A stretch of 64,000 bases of DNA, from contig NZ_JAQNDK010000006.1 in NCBI RefSeq assembly GCF_028368935.1, positions 851,501 to 915,500 of the forward strand, read 5' to 3'. Positions 8,401-16,904 of the stretch are shown here, piece by piece. The translations under genes were made by a program, and so were the position numbers. This stretch comes from Sorangium aterium. GTDB lineage: Bacteria; Myxococcota_A; Polyangia; Polyangiales; Polyangiaceae. Position 1 is the stretch's first letter. Each line of letters begins with the position of its first letter. The notes beneath the pieces were generated by a model, which was given only the letters and a program-made list of their open reading frames with translations, did not search any database and had not been told where the DNA came from.

Positions 8401-10870
8401 GTTCTACAAGGCGAGCGTCTACAACTTCTACTACGGGCTCTCGCGGCACTTCTACCGTCCGGCCCGCGAGAGCCAGGCGCCGCTCATCGAAGGATACCTG
8501 AGCTACGCGGAGAACGGCGACGCCGAGAGCGCCGCGTACTGCCTGATCAACGCCTTCGTCTGCGGCGCCGTCTCCGGGCAGAACCTCATGGACCTCGAGT
8601 CGATGTTCGACAGGTACATCGAGGAGGTGTTCAGGTTCAAGCAAGAGCAGGTCATCAACCAGCTCAGCGTGTGGCGGCAGGTCATCCGGAACCTCACCGG
8701 CAGGTCCGAGCGCGCGGCGAAGATCGAGGGAGAGTTCTTCGACGCCGAGCAGGCGCTGCCGGGTCTCTACGCGACAAAGAACTTCAACACCGTCAATTAC
8801 ATTCATACGGCGCAGGCCATGCTCTATTTCGTGTTTGGCGAATACGAGCTCGCCTACAAGCACGCTGCCGAGACGGAGCCGACCCTCGGCGCGAGCACGG
8901 GCAAGGTGTTCACGCCGCTGCACACCTTCTATTACTCGCTTGCCATGACCGCGCTCTACCCGGCGGCCTCGCCGGAGGACAAGGCGCGCTACCGCGCGAA
9001 GCTGTCGGAGAACCAGGCGAAGCTCAAGGCGCTGTCCGCGACGTGCGCCAGCAACTTCCTGCACCGGTACCTGCTCGTGGAGGCCGAGCTCGCGCGGCTC
9101 GACGGCCGCGCGGCCGAGGCCCTCGACCTGTACGACCGCGCGATCGCGTCCGCCTCGGAGCACGACTACGTGAACGAGGCCGCGGTGGCCTGCGAGCTGG
9201 CGGGGCGGTTCTGGCTCGCGCAGGGGAGAGAGAAGCTCGCGCGCGTGTACCTCGCTGACGCGAGTTACCACTACAAACGCTGGGGCGCCGTCCGCAAGGC
9301 GGAGGACCTGGAGGAGCGGTATCCGCAGCTCGTCGCGCGCGAGGCGCACCCTCCGCCATCCTCCGAGATCGCGCCCTCGCGGACGTTCGTCACGACGACC
9401 TCGCTCGGCGCATCGCGCCTCGATCTACGGACGGTCCTGAAGGCGGCGCAGGCGATCTCCGGGGAGATCGTGCTCGACAGGCTCCTCGCCAAGCTCCTGT
9501 CGGTCGCCATGGAGAACGCCGGCGCCCAGCGCGGCTGCCTCGTCCTCCGGGACAGCGACGGCCTGCGGATCGAGGCCGAGGTCGACTGGACGGACGGCCG
9601 CGACGACACACGCTTCCCGGGGTTGCCCCTCGACAAGGCCGCGGCGCACGATCGCCCGCTCGTCTGGGCCGCTGTCGTGCAGTACGTCGCGCGGACGGGC
9701 CAGTGCGTCGTCCTCTCCGACGCCTCGATAGACCGGCAGTTCCAGCGCGACGACTACGTCGCGCAGCGCTGTCCGAGGTCGGTCCTGTGCACGCCCATCG
9801 TCCACCATAACGACCTTTACGGCGCCATCTACCTCGAGAACAACACGGCGACCGGGACGTTCACCCAGGATCGGCTGGAGCTCCTCTCGATGCTGTCCTC
9901 GCAGATGGCGATCTCCATCGAGAACGCGAAGCTCTACACGGGCGTGGAGCAGAAGGTCCGCGAGCGCACGGCGGAGCTCCAGCAGGCCCACGCGACGATC
10001 GTCCGGCTGGAGCGGGAGGCGGTCGAGAACCAGATGGCGGGCGGCTTCGCGCACGAGATGCGCAACGCCCTCTCGGGGGCCGCCATGGTGCTCGAGTCCG
10101 TGACCCAGGGCGGCGAGACGCTGTGCGCGAAGAACGCAGCCCGGCTCGGCGAGCTCTTCGACTTGCTCAAGGGCGACATCCCGGAGGGAAAGATCAAGGC
10201 GGCCATCGCCTATCTGGGCGAGCTCGAGGAGGCCGAGGAGACGCTCGACAGCGTGCTCCGCATGGTGGGCGACTGCACGGAGCGCGCGCTGAGCGTCACG
10301 AACAGGATCCTGGAGTACTCGAAGCTCGGCGTCGCGCTCGCCGGCGACGAGGTCGTGAGCCTCCGCCGCGTCATCGAGTCGGTTGCGGCGCGGCACCGCG
10401 ACGAGTTCGCGCGCCAGGGCGTTTCGGTCGAGCTCGATCTCCGGGGCGGCTCGGTGGTCGTCGGGTACGAGTCCCACTTCGACTCCATCGTGAGCAACAT
10501 CGTCCTGAACGCGCGCGACGCGCTGCTCCTTGTCGGCGACGGCCGCGGCCGGCGGATGCGGGTCGAGACGATTGACGAGGGGGAGCTCCAGGTCATCACC
10601 ATCAGCGATAACGCGGACGGGATCTCGTCCGAGGATCTCTCGAAGATCTTCCAGCCGTTCTTCTCGACGAAGCCGACGACCGGCGTGGGCCTGGGGCTCA
10701 GCTTCGTCTCCCGCCTCGTCGCGATGTACCGCGGGACGATCGACGTCGAGAGCGCCGCCGAGCGCGGGACGACGTTCGTCGTCCGGCTTCCGCGCGCGGC
10801 GCCCCACGAGCGACCGCAGCCGGCCGGCGGGCCCGTCGGCTGGAACGATCTCAACCTCTCCGGGAATTGA
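5447..10870 (+). CDS. Ser/Thr kinase - AAA ATPase - GAF - histidine kinase hybrid
   Basis: A 1807-aa cytoplasmic signalling protein. Start 5447 is chosen because MLTISGYQ.TDKIYES is the usual beginning of this family. The Ser/Thr kinase domain (about 1-270) has the ATP lysine in VILKLL, the catalytic HKD loop (His129, Asp131) and DFG. An AAA_16-type ATPase (about 305-600) has Walker A GYSGIGKS (Lys337) and Walker B LAIFLDDLQWAD. A long helical repeat region (about 700-1290) is followed by a GAF domain (about 1330-1490). A short coiled coil leads to a HisKA H-box FAHEMRNAL (His1536) and a HATPase domain ending in VGLGLSFVSRL. Two phosphotransfer chemistries are therefore in one chain. The stop lies 14 bp before the response-regulator start, so the next gene is the likely partner. 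The ligand sensed by GAF is unknown. Confidence 0.93.
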   Translation: MLTISGYQATDKIYESGSSRVYRGQRAGDGRAVILKLLRSDYPSQTELTRYRHEYAVLRDLDVPGVVRALDLCRHENGLLLVLEDFGGRSLAHHLHHLQRRPFDAADFVRLAIQITRALHEVHRSGIIHKDINPSNIVFNRETGAAKIIDFGISTRLSREELSIKSPAVLEGTLAYISPEQTGRMNRSLDHRTDFYSLGATFYELLTGAPPFSATDAMELVHCHVAREPAPPRARCPGVPEVLSDLVMKLMAKAAEGRYQSAAGLLHDLEECERRLAATGEIAPFPLGRADASGELRIPQQLYGREREVQALLEAFDRAARGSAELMLIAGYSGIGKSALAHELYKPITEARGYFVAGKYDQLQRSTPYTAITSAFRDLVRQIVAEPEAQFALWRSKIKAALGVNGQVLVDVIPEIERIVGDQPAVPALGPAESQNRFVRVLQNFVRVFCDAERPLAIFLDDLQWADAASLRVIELLMTDAKLRGLLVIGAYRDNEVGAAHPLSAAIAALRREGAVGRVREISPGPLGTEMVCRMLADALRADAAAVMPLAALVARKTGGNPFFVNEFLRTLRHTGCLRYDAGLAAWTWDVEHIESRNITDNVVDLMIGKLRELPEATQRALMSASCLGNRFDLGRLAVIREETRGDAYRHLVPALQEGLIVPLSPMESAAPDDLAAPLVFPDYRFLHDRVQQAAYAMIEDHERSGLHADIGRLLLRSLAGRAPEEKVFDVVYHLNRGADLLSDAAEQRRLAELNLLAGRRALLSAAFDAARGYFARGLSLLPASAWQDDPVLMSALHVGAAEAACMNADWGAMKELVDAALCEIHDVIHRSKLYELLILYHHTQAEFRKAVDIAVEALAQLGETFPASPGMQEFLDAYTKTTKQVAEIGLERLGQLAPMTEAPKQAALVILRRAIHASYFAAPEMLGLFICRALDLTMDHGESPLSSYAFAAFSVLVNAGVGDIATGSQFGELAIAVHRRRDEPFYKASVYNFYYGLSRHFYRPARESQAPLIEGYLSYAENGDAESAAYCLINAFVCGAVSGQNLMDLESMFDRYIEEVFRFKQEQVINQLSVWRQVIRNLTGRSERAAKIEGEFFDAEQALPGLYATKNFNTVNYIHTAQAMLYFVFGEYELAYKHAAETEPTLGASTGKVFTPLHTFYYSLAMTALYPAASPEDKARYRAKLSENQAKLKALSATCASNFLHRYLLVEAELARLDGRAAEALDLYDRAIASASEHDYVNEAAVACELAGRFWLAQGREKLARVYLADASYHYKRWGAVRKAEDLEERYPQLVAREAHPPPSSEIAPSRTFVTTTSLGASRLDLRTVLKAAQAISGEIVLDRLLAKLLSVAMENAGAQRGCLVLRDSDGLRIEAEVDWTDGRDDTRFPGLPLDKAAAHDRPLVWAAVVQYVARTGQCVVLSDASIDRQFQRDDYVAQRCPRSVLCTPIVHHNDLYGAIYLENNTATGTFTQDRLELLSMLSSQMAISIENAKLYTGVEQKVRERTAELQQAHATIVRLEREAVENQMAGGFAHEMRNALSGAAMVLESVTQGGETLCAKNAARLGELFDLLKGDIPEGKIKAAIAYLGELEEAEETLDSVLRMVGDCTERALSVTNRILEYSKLGVALAGDEVVSLRRVIESVAARHRDEFARQGVSVELDLRGGSVVVGYESHFDSIVSNIVLNARDALLLVGDGRGRRMRVETIDEGELQVITISDNADGISSEDLSKIFQPFFSTKPTTGVGLGLSFVSRLVAMYRGTIDVESAAERGTTFVVRLPRAAPHERPQPAGGPVGWNDLNLSGN

Positions 10871-10877
10871 AAGGAGG
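10871..10877 (+). promoter_or_regulatory. Strong ribosome binding site (AAGGAGG)
   Basis: A full anti-Shine-Dalgarno match seven bases before ATG 10885. It sets the response-regulator start at 10885 rather than at the in-frame TTG at 10867. Confidence 0.8.
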
Positions 10878-10884
10878 CGCCAAG

Positions 10885-11382
10885 ATGACATCGGCGAAAT
10901 TCACCAGGCGCTTCCGCGAAGCTTCGGACGAGGCGCCGGAGGAGCCTGGCAAGGAGCGGCCGATCGTGGTCGTGATCGACGACGACCCGCGGATGCGGTC
11001 CGCGCTCGCGTTCACGATGCGGCATGACTACGACGTCCGACTGTACGCGAGCGCGCAGGAGGGCATCGCCGCGATGACGGAGATGGTCAGCCTGGTCATC
11101 CTGGATATCCGCATGCCGGGCATCGACGGGCTCACTGCCTACCTGAAGATCAAGGCGCTGTTCCCGAAGGTGCCCATCATCTTCTACACCGCGTTCCAGG
11201 ACATCCTGGAGAAGCAAGACCTGCTCTCGACCCACAAGGCGTTCGGCTATTTCGACAAGAATGGCGACGTGTCAGGGCTCATGGCGGCGGTCGAGAAGGC
11301 CGTCCAGCATCACAGCCTGGTCTCCAGCATGGCGAGCGCGCAGAAGCTCGTGCGCGGGATCATGCCCCCTGACGCGAGCTGA
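10885..11382 (+). CDS. Single-domain response regulator
   Basis: 165 aa: a 25-residue charged N-terminal tail, then one receiver domain. The acidic pocket IDDD, the phospho-acceptor Asp74 in VILDIRMPG and the switch Thr in FYTAF are visible. The usual K-P motif is replaced by FDKNGD, keeping the lysine but losing the proline. There is no DNA-binding or enzymatic output domain, so it probably acts by protein contact or as a phosphorelay intermediate. The position directly behind the kinase hybrid makes that kinase the likely phosphodonor. It forms a two-gene operon. Confidence 0.9.
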   Translation: MTSAKFTRRFREASDEAPEEPGKERPIVVVIDDDPRMRSALAFTMRHDYDVRLYASAQEGIAAMTEMVSLVILDIRMPGIDGLTAYLKIKALFPKVPIIFYTAFQDILEKQDLLSTHKAFGYFDKNGDVSGLMAAVEKAVQHHSLVSSMASAQKLVRGIMPPDAS

Positions 11383-11911
11383 TCAGTTGCCGGCGTGCCG
11401 CCGCGCGCGCGGCAGCTCGACCGTGAACGTCGCGCCCTCGCCCAGGCGGCTCTCCACGCGGACCGCGCCGCCCATCGCCTCCGCCGCCTCGCGCACGATC
11501 CAGAGCCCCAGCCCGAACCCGCTGTCATGGCGCGACGTCGTCGCCCGCTGAAAGCAGCGGAAGATCCGCTCGTGATGCTTCCGTCGCCCTCCGCTCCGTG
11601 ACGTCGGCGCAGATCATGAGCAGGGTGGTGACGCGGCCGCCGCGCAGGATGGGGCTGACCCTCGCCTCATAGCGCGCCGCCTGGCCGTACTCGCTGGGGA
11701 TCGTGCACTCGAAGCTGTCGGGCGCCCCCGACCGCACGACGCGCTCGACGCAGGAGCGGGCCGCCTCGCGCGTCTCCGGCGCGATGTGCTCGTAGATGCT
11801 CGTCCGCAGCAGGGCGTCGTTTCTCGGCGCGAGGAGCGCGCCGGCGGGTGGCGAAACGCCGCGCGCGCCACTACGCAAACCTCCGGGCGAGGACGACGAT
11901 GCGGAGCACAC
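11383..11911 (-). pseudogene. Histidine kinase remnant: PAS joined to HATPase tail, HisKA lost
   Basis: On the minus strand the 5' part encodes a PAS-like segment (about 11840-11600) ending in the typical ICADVTERR. Just downstream, in a different frame, come ERIFRCFQRATTSRHDSG and FGLGLWIVREAAEAMGG, the F- and G2-boxes of a HATPase domain, then ARRHAGN and a stop at 11383. The H-box, N-box and G1-box that should lie between are absent. The junction is near 11585-11600. This is an internally deleted histidine kinase. Its 5' end overlaps the start of the hybrid kinase on the other strand, so a rearrangement probably brought the two head to head. Confidence 0.7.
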
Positions 11912-13995
11912 GGGTGGACGGGGCTAGCCGCCAGCGCGCCGAGGGCGCCGCCGCGGCCGGGGAGGCCGAGGTGGCGTTGCGGGAGAGCGAGGCCCGCGAG
12001 CGCGCGGCCAGCGCAGAAGCCGCCCGGCTGGAGGCCGAGGCGGCCGTCCGGCGGAGCGAGGAGCAGTATCGCCTCCTGAACCGCGCCACGAACGACGTGA
12101 TCTGGGACTGGGATCTGGAGACGAACCGGGTCTACTGGAACGGAGCGGTCGTCCAGCATTTCGGCTGCACGCCGGAGGAGCTCGGCGACGGCCCCGAGGG
12201 CTGGTACGACCGCATCCACCCCAAGGACAGGGCGCGGGTATCCGAGGGGATCCGCGCGGCGATCGAAGGCAACGGGGAGAGCTGGACCGACGAGTACCGC
12301 TTTCGCAAGAGCGACGGCTCGTACGCGCCCTTCCTCGACCGCGGCTACATCGGCCGGAGCGCGAGCGGCGCGCCCACCCGCATGATCGGCTCGATGCTGG
12401 ATCTGACCGAGCGCCACCGGGCCGAGGCCGCCCTGCGCGAGAGCGAGCTCTTTCACCGTCAGACCCTCGAATCGATCCCGGGCATGGTGTGGGCGACCCG
12501 GCCCGACGGCTATTGCGAGTTCTTCAGCGAGCAATGGGTCGAGTTCACCGGCGTGCCCGCCGAGCGGCAGTTCGGCGACCGGTGGCTCGAGGTCCTGCAC
12601 CCGGACGATCGGGAGCGGGTCTTCGCCTCCTGGCGCGCCGCGGTCGGGGGGCTCGCCCCGTATGACCTGGAGTACCGTATCCGGTGGCGCGACGGCGGAT
12701 ACCAGTGGTTCAAGGTGCGCGGGCGGCCCATCCGCGACGCCTCGGGCCGGATCGTCCGCTGGTTCGGGATCGCCATCAACATCCACGATCTCAAGCTGGC
12801 GGAGCAGGCGCTGCGGGACGCGGACCGGCGGAAGGACGAGTTCCTGGCCATGCTCGCCCACGAGCTGCGCAACCCCCTCGCGCCCGTCCGCACGGCCGTC
12901 GCGATGCTCCGGAGGGTCGGAACGGCGGATCCCGTGCAGCGGCGAGCCCGGGACGTGATCGATCGCCAGGTCACGCACATGGTCCGGCTGATCGACGACC
13001 TGCTCGACATCTCTCGCATCGCGCGCGGCCGGATCCAGCTCCGCAAGGCGCGCTGCGATCTCGTCGGCATCGTCCGCCAGACCGCCGAGGATTACCGGGC
13101 GAACCTCGAGGCCGACGGCGTGGAGCTCCGCGTGAGCGCGCCGGACGAGCCGCTCTGGGTGGAGGGTGACGACACCCGGCTGGCGCAGATGCTGGGCAAT
13201 CTGCTGCAGAACGCCGGCAAGTTCACCGACACGGGCGCGAGCGGGCGCGTGCGGGTGCGCGTCGAGGCGGGCCCTCCGGAACCCGGGCGCGACGGGGGCG
13301 TGTTTGGACAGGCCGTCATCACGGTCGAGGACAACGGCGTCGGGATGGATTCGGGGCTGCTATCGCGCATCTTCGATCCGTTCAGCCAGGCGGATCAGGG
13401 GCTGGCCCGGAGCAAGGGGGGGCTCGGGCTCGGCCTTGCGCTGGTGAAGGGGCTCGTCGAGCTCCACGGGGGGACGGTGGCGGCTCACAGCGAGGGGCCC
13501 GGCCGCGGCTCGATGTTCACGCTGCGGCTGCCGCTGGCGGCGCCGGTCGCCCGGGACCTGTCGGCCGCCTCCGACGGGGAGGAGGCCAGCCGCCAGGGGG
13601 TTCGCGTCCTCGTGATCGAGGACAACCACGACGCGGCCGAGAGCCTGGAGATGCTCTTGACCCTGAGCGGCTACGACGTGGAGACGGCGTTCGACGGCCC
13701 GACCGGCCTGACGGCGGCCCGGACGCGCCCTCCGGATGTGGTCCTGTGCGACCTCGGTTTGCCGGGCGGAATGGACGGCTACGACGTGGCCCGCGCCATC
13801 CGCGCCGAGCCGTCCCTCGCCGCGACGCGCCTCGTCGCCCTGAGCGGCTACGGTCAGGACGAGGACCGGCGGAGATCGCGAGAGGCGGGCTTCGACAAGC
13901 ACCTCGTCAAGCCAGCCGAGGACACCGCGCTGATGGAGGCCCTGTCGGCGGGGCGCCGCGAGCTGTGCAGCGCGGCGAGCCCGCTCTCGCGCTGA
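11848..13995 (+). CDS. PAS-PAS hybrid histidine kinase with C-terminal receiver
   Basis: 715 aa from GTG 11848; ATG 11899 (MRSTRVDG) is an equally good start. A helical linker (about 20-70) precedes PAS 1 (about 72-190, ending DLTERHRAE) and PAS 2 (about 200-315). HisKA has MLAHELRNPL with phospho-acceptor His338. HATPase shows MLGNLLQNAGKF, VEDNGVGMD and GLGLGLALVKGL. The receiver (about 585-705) has VIEDNHD and acceptor Asp635 in VVLCDLGLPG, with KP near the end. No membrane segment is visible, so it is a soluble sensor. No partner phosphotransfer protein is adjacent. The first 20 residues are low complexity and may not be translated. Confidence 0.92.
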   Translation: MAKRRARHYANLRARTTMRSTRVDGASRQRAEGAAAAGEAEVALRESEARERAASAEAARLEAEAAVRRSEEQYRLLNRATNDVIWDWDLETNRVYWNGAVVQHFGCTPEELGDGPEGWYDRIHPKDRARVSEGIRAAIEGNGESWTDEYRFRKSDGSYAPFLDRGYIGRSASGAPTRMIGSMLDLTERHRAEAALRESELFHRQTLESIPGMVWATRPDGYCEFFSEQWVEFTGVPAERQFGDRWLEVLHPDDRERVFASWRAAVGGLAPYDLEYRIRWRDGGYQWFKVRGRPIRDASGRIVRWFGIAINIHDLKLAEQALRDADRRKDEFLAMLAHELRNPLAPVRTAVAMLRRVGTADPVQRRARDVIDRQVTHMVRLIDDLLDISRIARGRIQLRKARCDLVGIVRQTAEDYRANLEADGVELRVSAPDEPLWVEGDDTRLAQMLGNLLQNAGKFTDTGASGRVRVRVEAGPPEPGRDGGVFGQAVITVEDNGVGMDSGLLSRIFDPFSQADQGLARSKGGLGLGLALVKGLVELHGGTVAAHSEGPGRGSMFTLRLPLAAPVARDLSAASDGEEASRQGVRVLVIEDNHDAAESLEMLLTLSGYDVETAFDGPTGLTAARTRPPDVVLCDLGLPGGMDGYDVARAIRAEPSLAATRLVALSGYGQDEDRRRSREAGFDKHLVKPAEDTALMEALSAGRRELCSAASPLSR

Positions 13996-14276
13996 CCTGC
14001 GGCCCCGCGCCGCACCCCGAGCACAGCGACATGAGCTGTGTGCGTCATTCCACGCGCGTGTACGCTGTACGCGGGACACAGGGCGCGCGTGGCGCCTGCA
14101 GACGCGTCACCGGCGCCACGATGGCGTGATGGATCCGACGCTGTTGAACTATCCTCCGGTCTGTGGCGCGGAAGAGCCCGAGCTTTGAACACCTGCCCAG
14201 GGACCGCGACGGCTCCATCCTCGATCGGCGCCGGCGCGTAGCGCGCGCCTCGCACGCATTGCGTGTCTCGCGCGCA

Positions 14277-14598
14277 ATGCATGTTGCGACCGACCTGGAT
14301 GAATGGCGCGTCCGGCGCGCCGCTCGCGCGGGGGCGACCTCGACCGTGGCCCTGTGTCTCGCGCTCCTTTCGCCGTCGGGCTGCGCCACGGGGGCAGGCC
14401 GCGCGACGCCGCCCGAGCCGACGCAATCGCAGGCGCAGGCGGCGGCTGTCGCCCCGAGGCGCTTGCCGTACCGGACGGAGCCGGGCTGGCGGTCCGCCGA
14501 CGAGGGCGCGGACTCGATGGGGATGGGGCTGGCCGACATCGACGGCGACGGGTTCAAGGACATCATCATCGCGAACGGCAACGACCTCCAGCCCGGGC
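14277..14598 (+). pseudogene. Truncated FG-GAP repeat lipoprotein (N-terminal fragment)
   Basis: From ATG 14277 the frame encodes a lipoprotein signal (hydrophobic VALCLALLSPSGC), a Pro/Gln/Ala linker, and the start of an FG-GAP/VCBS calcium-binding repeat: MGLADIDGDGFKDIIIAN. Homology stops abruptly near NDLQPGP at about 14598. Beyond this the frame stays open for another 970 bases only because it runs antisense to a different gene. This is therefore the 5' stub of a secreted beta-propeller-like protein. Confidence 0.65.
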
Positions 14599-15281
14599 CT
14601 TTTCAGCTCTCGCGAGGCGGCGATGAGCTCCCGGGTGGCGCCGGCGCCGGTCGGGTAGGGCGGGGGATTCGCGCTGTCGCGCGGGACGAGTTTGAGCGCC
14701 GCATCGGCGACGACGCCGAGCTGCCCCATGGCGCCGAACAGCCATGGGAAGAGCTCGTCGTCCCTGCCGACGCGGCGGAGCCGGCCTGTGCCGTCGACGA
14801 GCGTCACGGCCGCGACGTTCTCCCAGAAGCCCCCGTGCAGGCTGGAGCCCGGCCCGAAGCCGCCCGCGGCGACGAAGCCGGCGACGGAGGGCCCTGCGTG
14901 GCCGTCGTTCACGACGGGCACCGTGAAGCCGTTGCGCTCCACGACGTCGCGCACGTCCCAGAGGACGGCGCCCCCGCCCGCGGTCACGGTGCCTTCCGCC
15001 TCGAAGCGGACGTCGCCGAGCCGCTCCGTGCGGAGGAGGAGCTCGTGCACGCCGGGCAGCGAGGCGCCGTTCAGGCCGTGCCCCTGGCCGCGGATCCGCA
15101 CCGGGACGCCGTGCCGATGGGCCGTCCCGAGGGCGTCGGAGAGCTCGGCAGAGGAGGCGGGGGCGATTTCACAGAAGCTCTCCGCGCTCTGCCGCAGGCC
15201 GCCGTAATGGGATATCGGGCCGGAGATCACGTGTGGGGCGAACGCGGAGAAGATCTCGCGGAGCTGCTGCGGGCGCTGCAC
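14598..15281 (-). pseudogene. Truncated FAD-linked oxidoreductase (FAD_binding_4 type, N-terminal half)
   Basis: Minus-strand GTG start at 15281. The protein has the PCMH-type FAD-binding fold: VPVRIRGQGHGLNGASLPG, a GTVTAGGGAVLWDV segment, and GPSVAGFVAAGGFGPGSS followed by NVAAVTLVDGTG. Members of this family attach FAD covalently through a His in such a motif and continue with a substrate-binding/BBE half. Here the similarity ends near ASRELKR at about 14598, exactly where the oppositely oriented lipoprotein stub ends. The remaining minus-strand frame is antisense to that stub. The gene lacks its catalytic half and is most likely dead. Confidence 0.7.
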
Positions 15282-15440
15282 GGCGCGAGGCTATCACGTC
15301 GATGGAATCCAACGCAAAGACGCGAGAGCGCGTGGAGAGGGATCGCCGCCACGTCGAATGGCGACTGGTTTGCGTCCGCGACACGGCGCGTACCCACCAA
15401 GAGGCGCAATCCACTTCAAGCGACACCCCTCAGCATGTTC

Positions 15441-15560
15441 ATCTTTGCGCGACAAGAGCAAATTCCACCATTACCTGTCGCAGGCGGGCACGACGGGTGT
15501 ATCTTTGCGCGATGGTCCAAGGGGCAACCCCACCATGGCAGGCAAAGCGACGCTGAGGGC
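15441..15560. repeat. 60-bp spaced direct repeat upstream of the LRR protein
   Basis: ATCTTTGCGCGA occurs at 15441 and again at 15501, exactly 60 bases apart. Each copy is followed by CCACCAT (15465 and 15530) and a CAGGC segment. The second copy ends 60 bp before the start of the gene at 15566, so a regulatory role or a decayed tandem duplication are both possible. Confidence 0.5.
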
Positions 15561-15565
15561 GAACG

Positions 15566-16765
15566 ATGAACGACAGGGAGCTCGAGGCCGCGCTGCGGCG
15601 TGATCCGACCGATGCGCAAACCTGGCTCGCGTACGCCGAGACGTTGCGCGCGGCGGGTGATCCGCTGGCTGAGTTGATCGAATGGGAGCGGCGGGTGAGA
15701 GCTGACGAGGCGGGAGCGTGGCAAGCGCGGCGGAGGGCGCGAGAAGAGCTTCGCGGGGAGTGGGAGCTGAGCGACAAGGATGGGGTCGACGGCGAGTTCG
15801 AGTGGGGGCTGTTCAAGGTGCGCCGGGTGAGGAAACATCATGCGGCGTGCTTGTGGCGTCTGACTCGAGTACGGTTGCTGGACGCGAGCTCGCTGGAGCT
15901 CGAGCAAGTGCCGCGCGCTGAGCTGGAGGAGTGCCTGGCTGCGCTGGAGTCGTTGAAGCCGCGACGGCTGCTGTTGTCCGATGCCTTGCTCGACGCAGGG
16001 GATGCGTTGACGCTGGCGCGGGCTCCCGCGGCGACGATGCTGCGGCAGCTGGTACTGGAAGCGAGCGACGCGAGCTTCGAGGGGGACGCCGTGATGGCGG
16101 AGTTTGCTCGCGTGCTGCCGAAGGAGGAGCTCGAGCAGCTGGGGTTGTGGAACCTGCGGATCGGGGACGCCGGGCTGGAGGCGTTGCACGGCGCGGGTGC
16201 CTGGCTGCAATTGCGGCACCTGTCGCTGGGCTTCAACGAGCGGGTGTTGAGCGGGTCGCTGTGCACGCTGTTCGAGGGGGGATGCTGGCCTCGGTTGGAG
16301 CGGTTGGCGCTCGGCTGCAGCGAGGTGGATGCCAGCGTGATGCCGCGTCTGTCGGGACTGCCGCTGACGGCACGGCTGCGCTCGCTGAGCTTGTGGGGAA
16401 CTCCGGCGGGCCCGGCGTTCTGGCGTGAGATGGCGGAGAGCGCGAGCTGGGCCTCGCTGCAGCGGCTGAACGTGGAGGAGAGCGACTTCGACGACGCGGC
16501 CGCATACGCGTTGAGCCACGCTCGAGATCGATCGCTCGAGCTGCTCATGTCATTCTTCACGCCGCTCGGCGCGGACGCGGCGTTGTCGCTTCTGCGCGCC
16601 GAGGGGCTGCCGAGCTTGCGGCTGTTGGCGAACATCACCTCTGCGACACCCGAGCAGATGGCGGAGCTGCGCGGTTTTGGCCAGCGGTTCACGTTGGGCA
16701 GCGTTCACGACTGCGGAACGCCTCAGTGGATCGTGCGCGATCACTTTCAGATGGATCCGTGGTAG
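15566..16765 (+). CDS. TIGR02996-type N-terminal domain / leucine-rich repeat-like protein
   Basis: 399 aa. The N-terminus MNDRELEAALRRDPTDAQTW followed by LAYAETLRAAGDPLAELI matches the short N-terminal domain (TIGR02996) common in Gemmata and myxobacteria, usually placed before leucine-rich or WD-type repeats. The rest has repeated LxxLxL segments such as LRQLVLEASDASFEG and LRHLSLGFNERVLSG with about 40-residue spacing, consistent with an LRR solenoid. No signal peptide or membrane helix is seen. Such proteins are thought to act in protein-protein contacts; the specific function is unknown. The ATG is preceded by GAGGGCGAACG, an acceptable ribosome site. Confidence 0.8.
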   Translation: MNDRELEAALRRDPTDAQTWLAYAETLRAAGDPLAELIEWERRVRADEAGAWQARRRAREELRGEWELSDKDGVDGEFEWGLFKVRRVRKHHAACLWRLTRVRLLDASSLELEQVPRAELEECLAALESLKPRRLLLSDALLDAGDALTLARAPAATMLRQLVLEASDASFEGDAVMAEFARVLPKEELEQLGLWNLRIGDAGLEALHGAGAWLQLRHLSLGFNERVLSGSLCTLFEGGCWPRLERLALGCSEVDASVMPRLSGLPLTARLRSLSLWGTPAGPAFWREMAESASWASLQRLNVEESDFDDAAAYALSHARDRSLELLMSFFTPLGADAALSLLRAEGLPSLRLLANITSATPEQMAELRGFGQRFTLGSVHDCGTPQWIVRDHFQMDPW

Positions 16766-16904
16766 CTCCAGGGCAGCCGCAGCGGCGCTGGCCGGGCCCG
16801 CGGTCCGAGGCCGGCGCGGCGGGCGCGCGCGACGCCGGGATACCTCGATCGGGCGCCCGCGGTGGGGGCTTTACGCGCGCCGCGACGTCGCCGATCCTCG
16901 TGCA

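Noticed and set aside
5918-9349. A 1143-codon open frame antisense to the kinase hybrid
   Set aside because: It is the mirror frame that high third-position GC keeps open. The plus strand shows clear kinase, AAA and GAF domains, while this frame is Arg/Glu/Val-rich low complexity with no motif.
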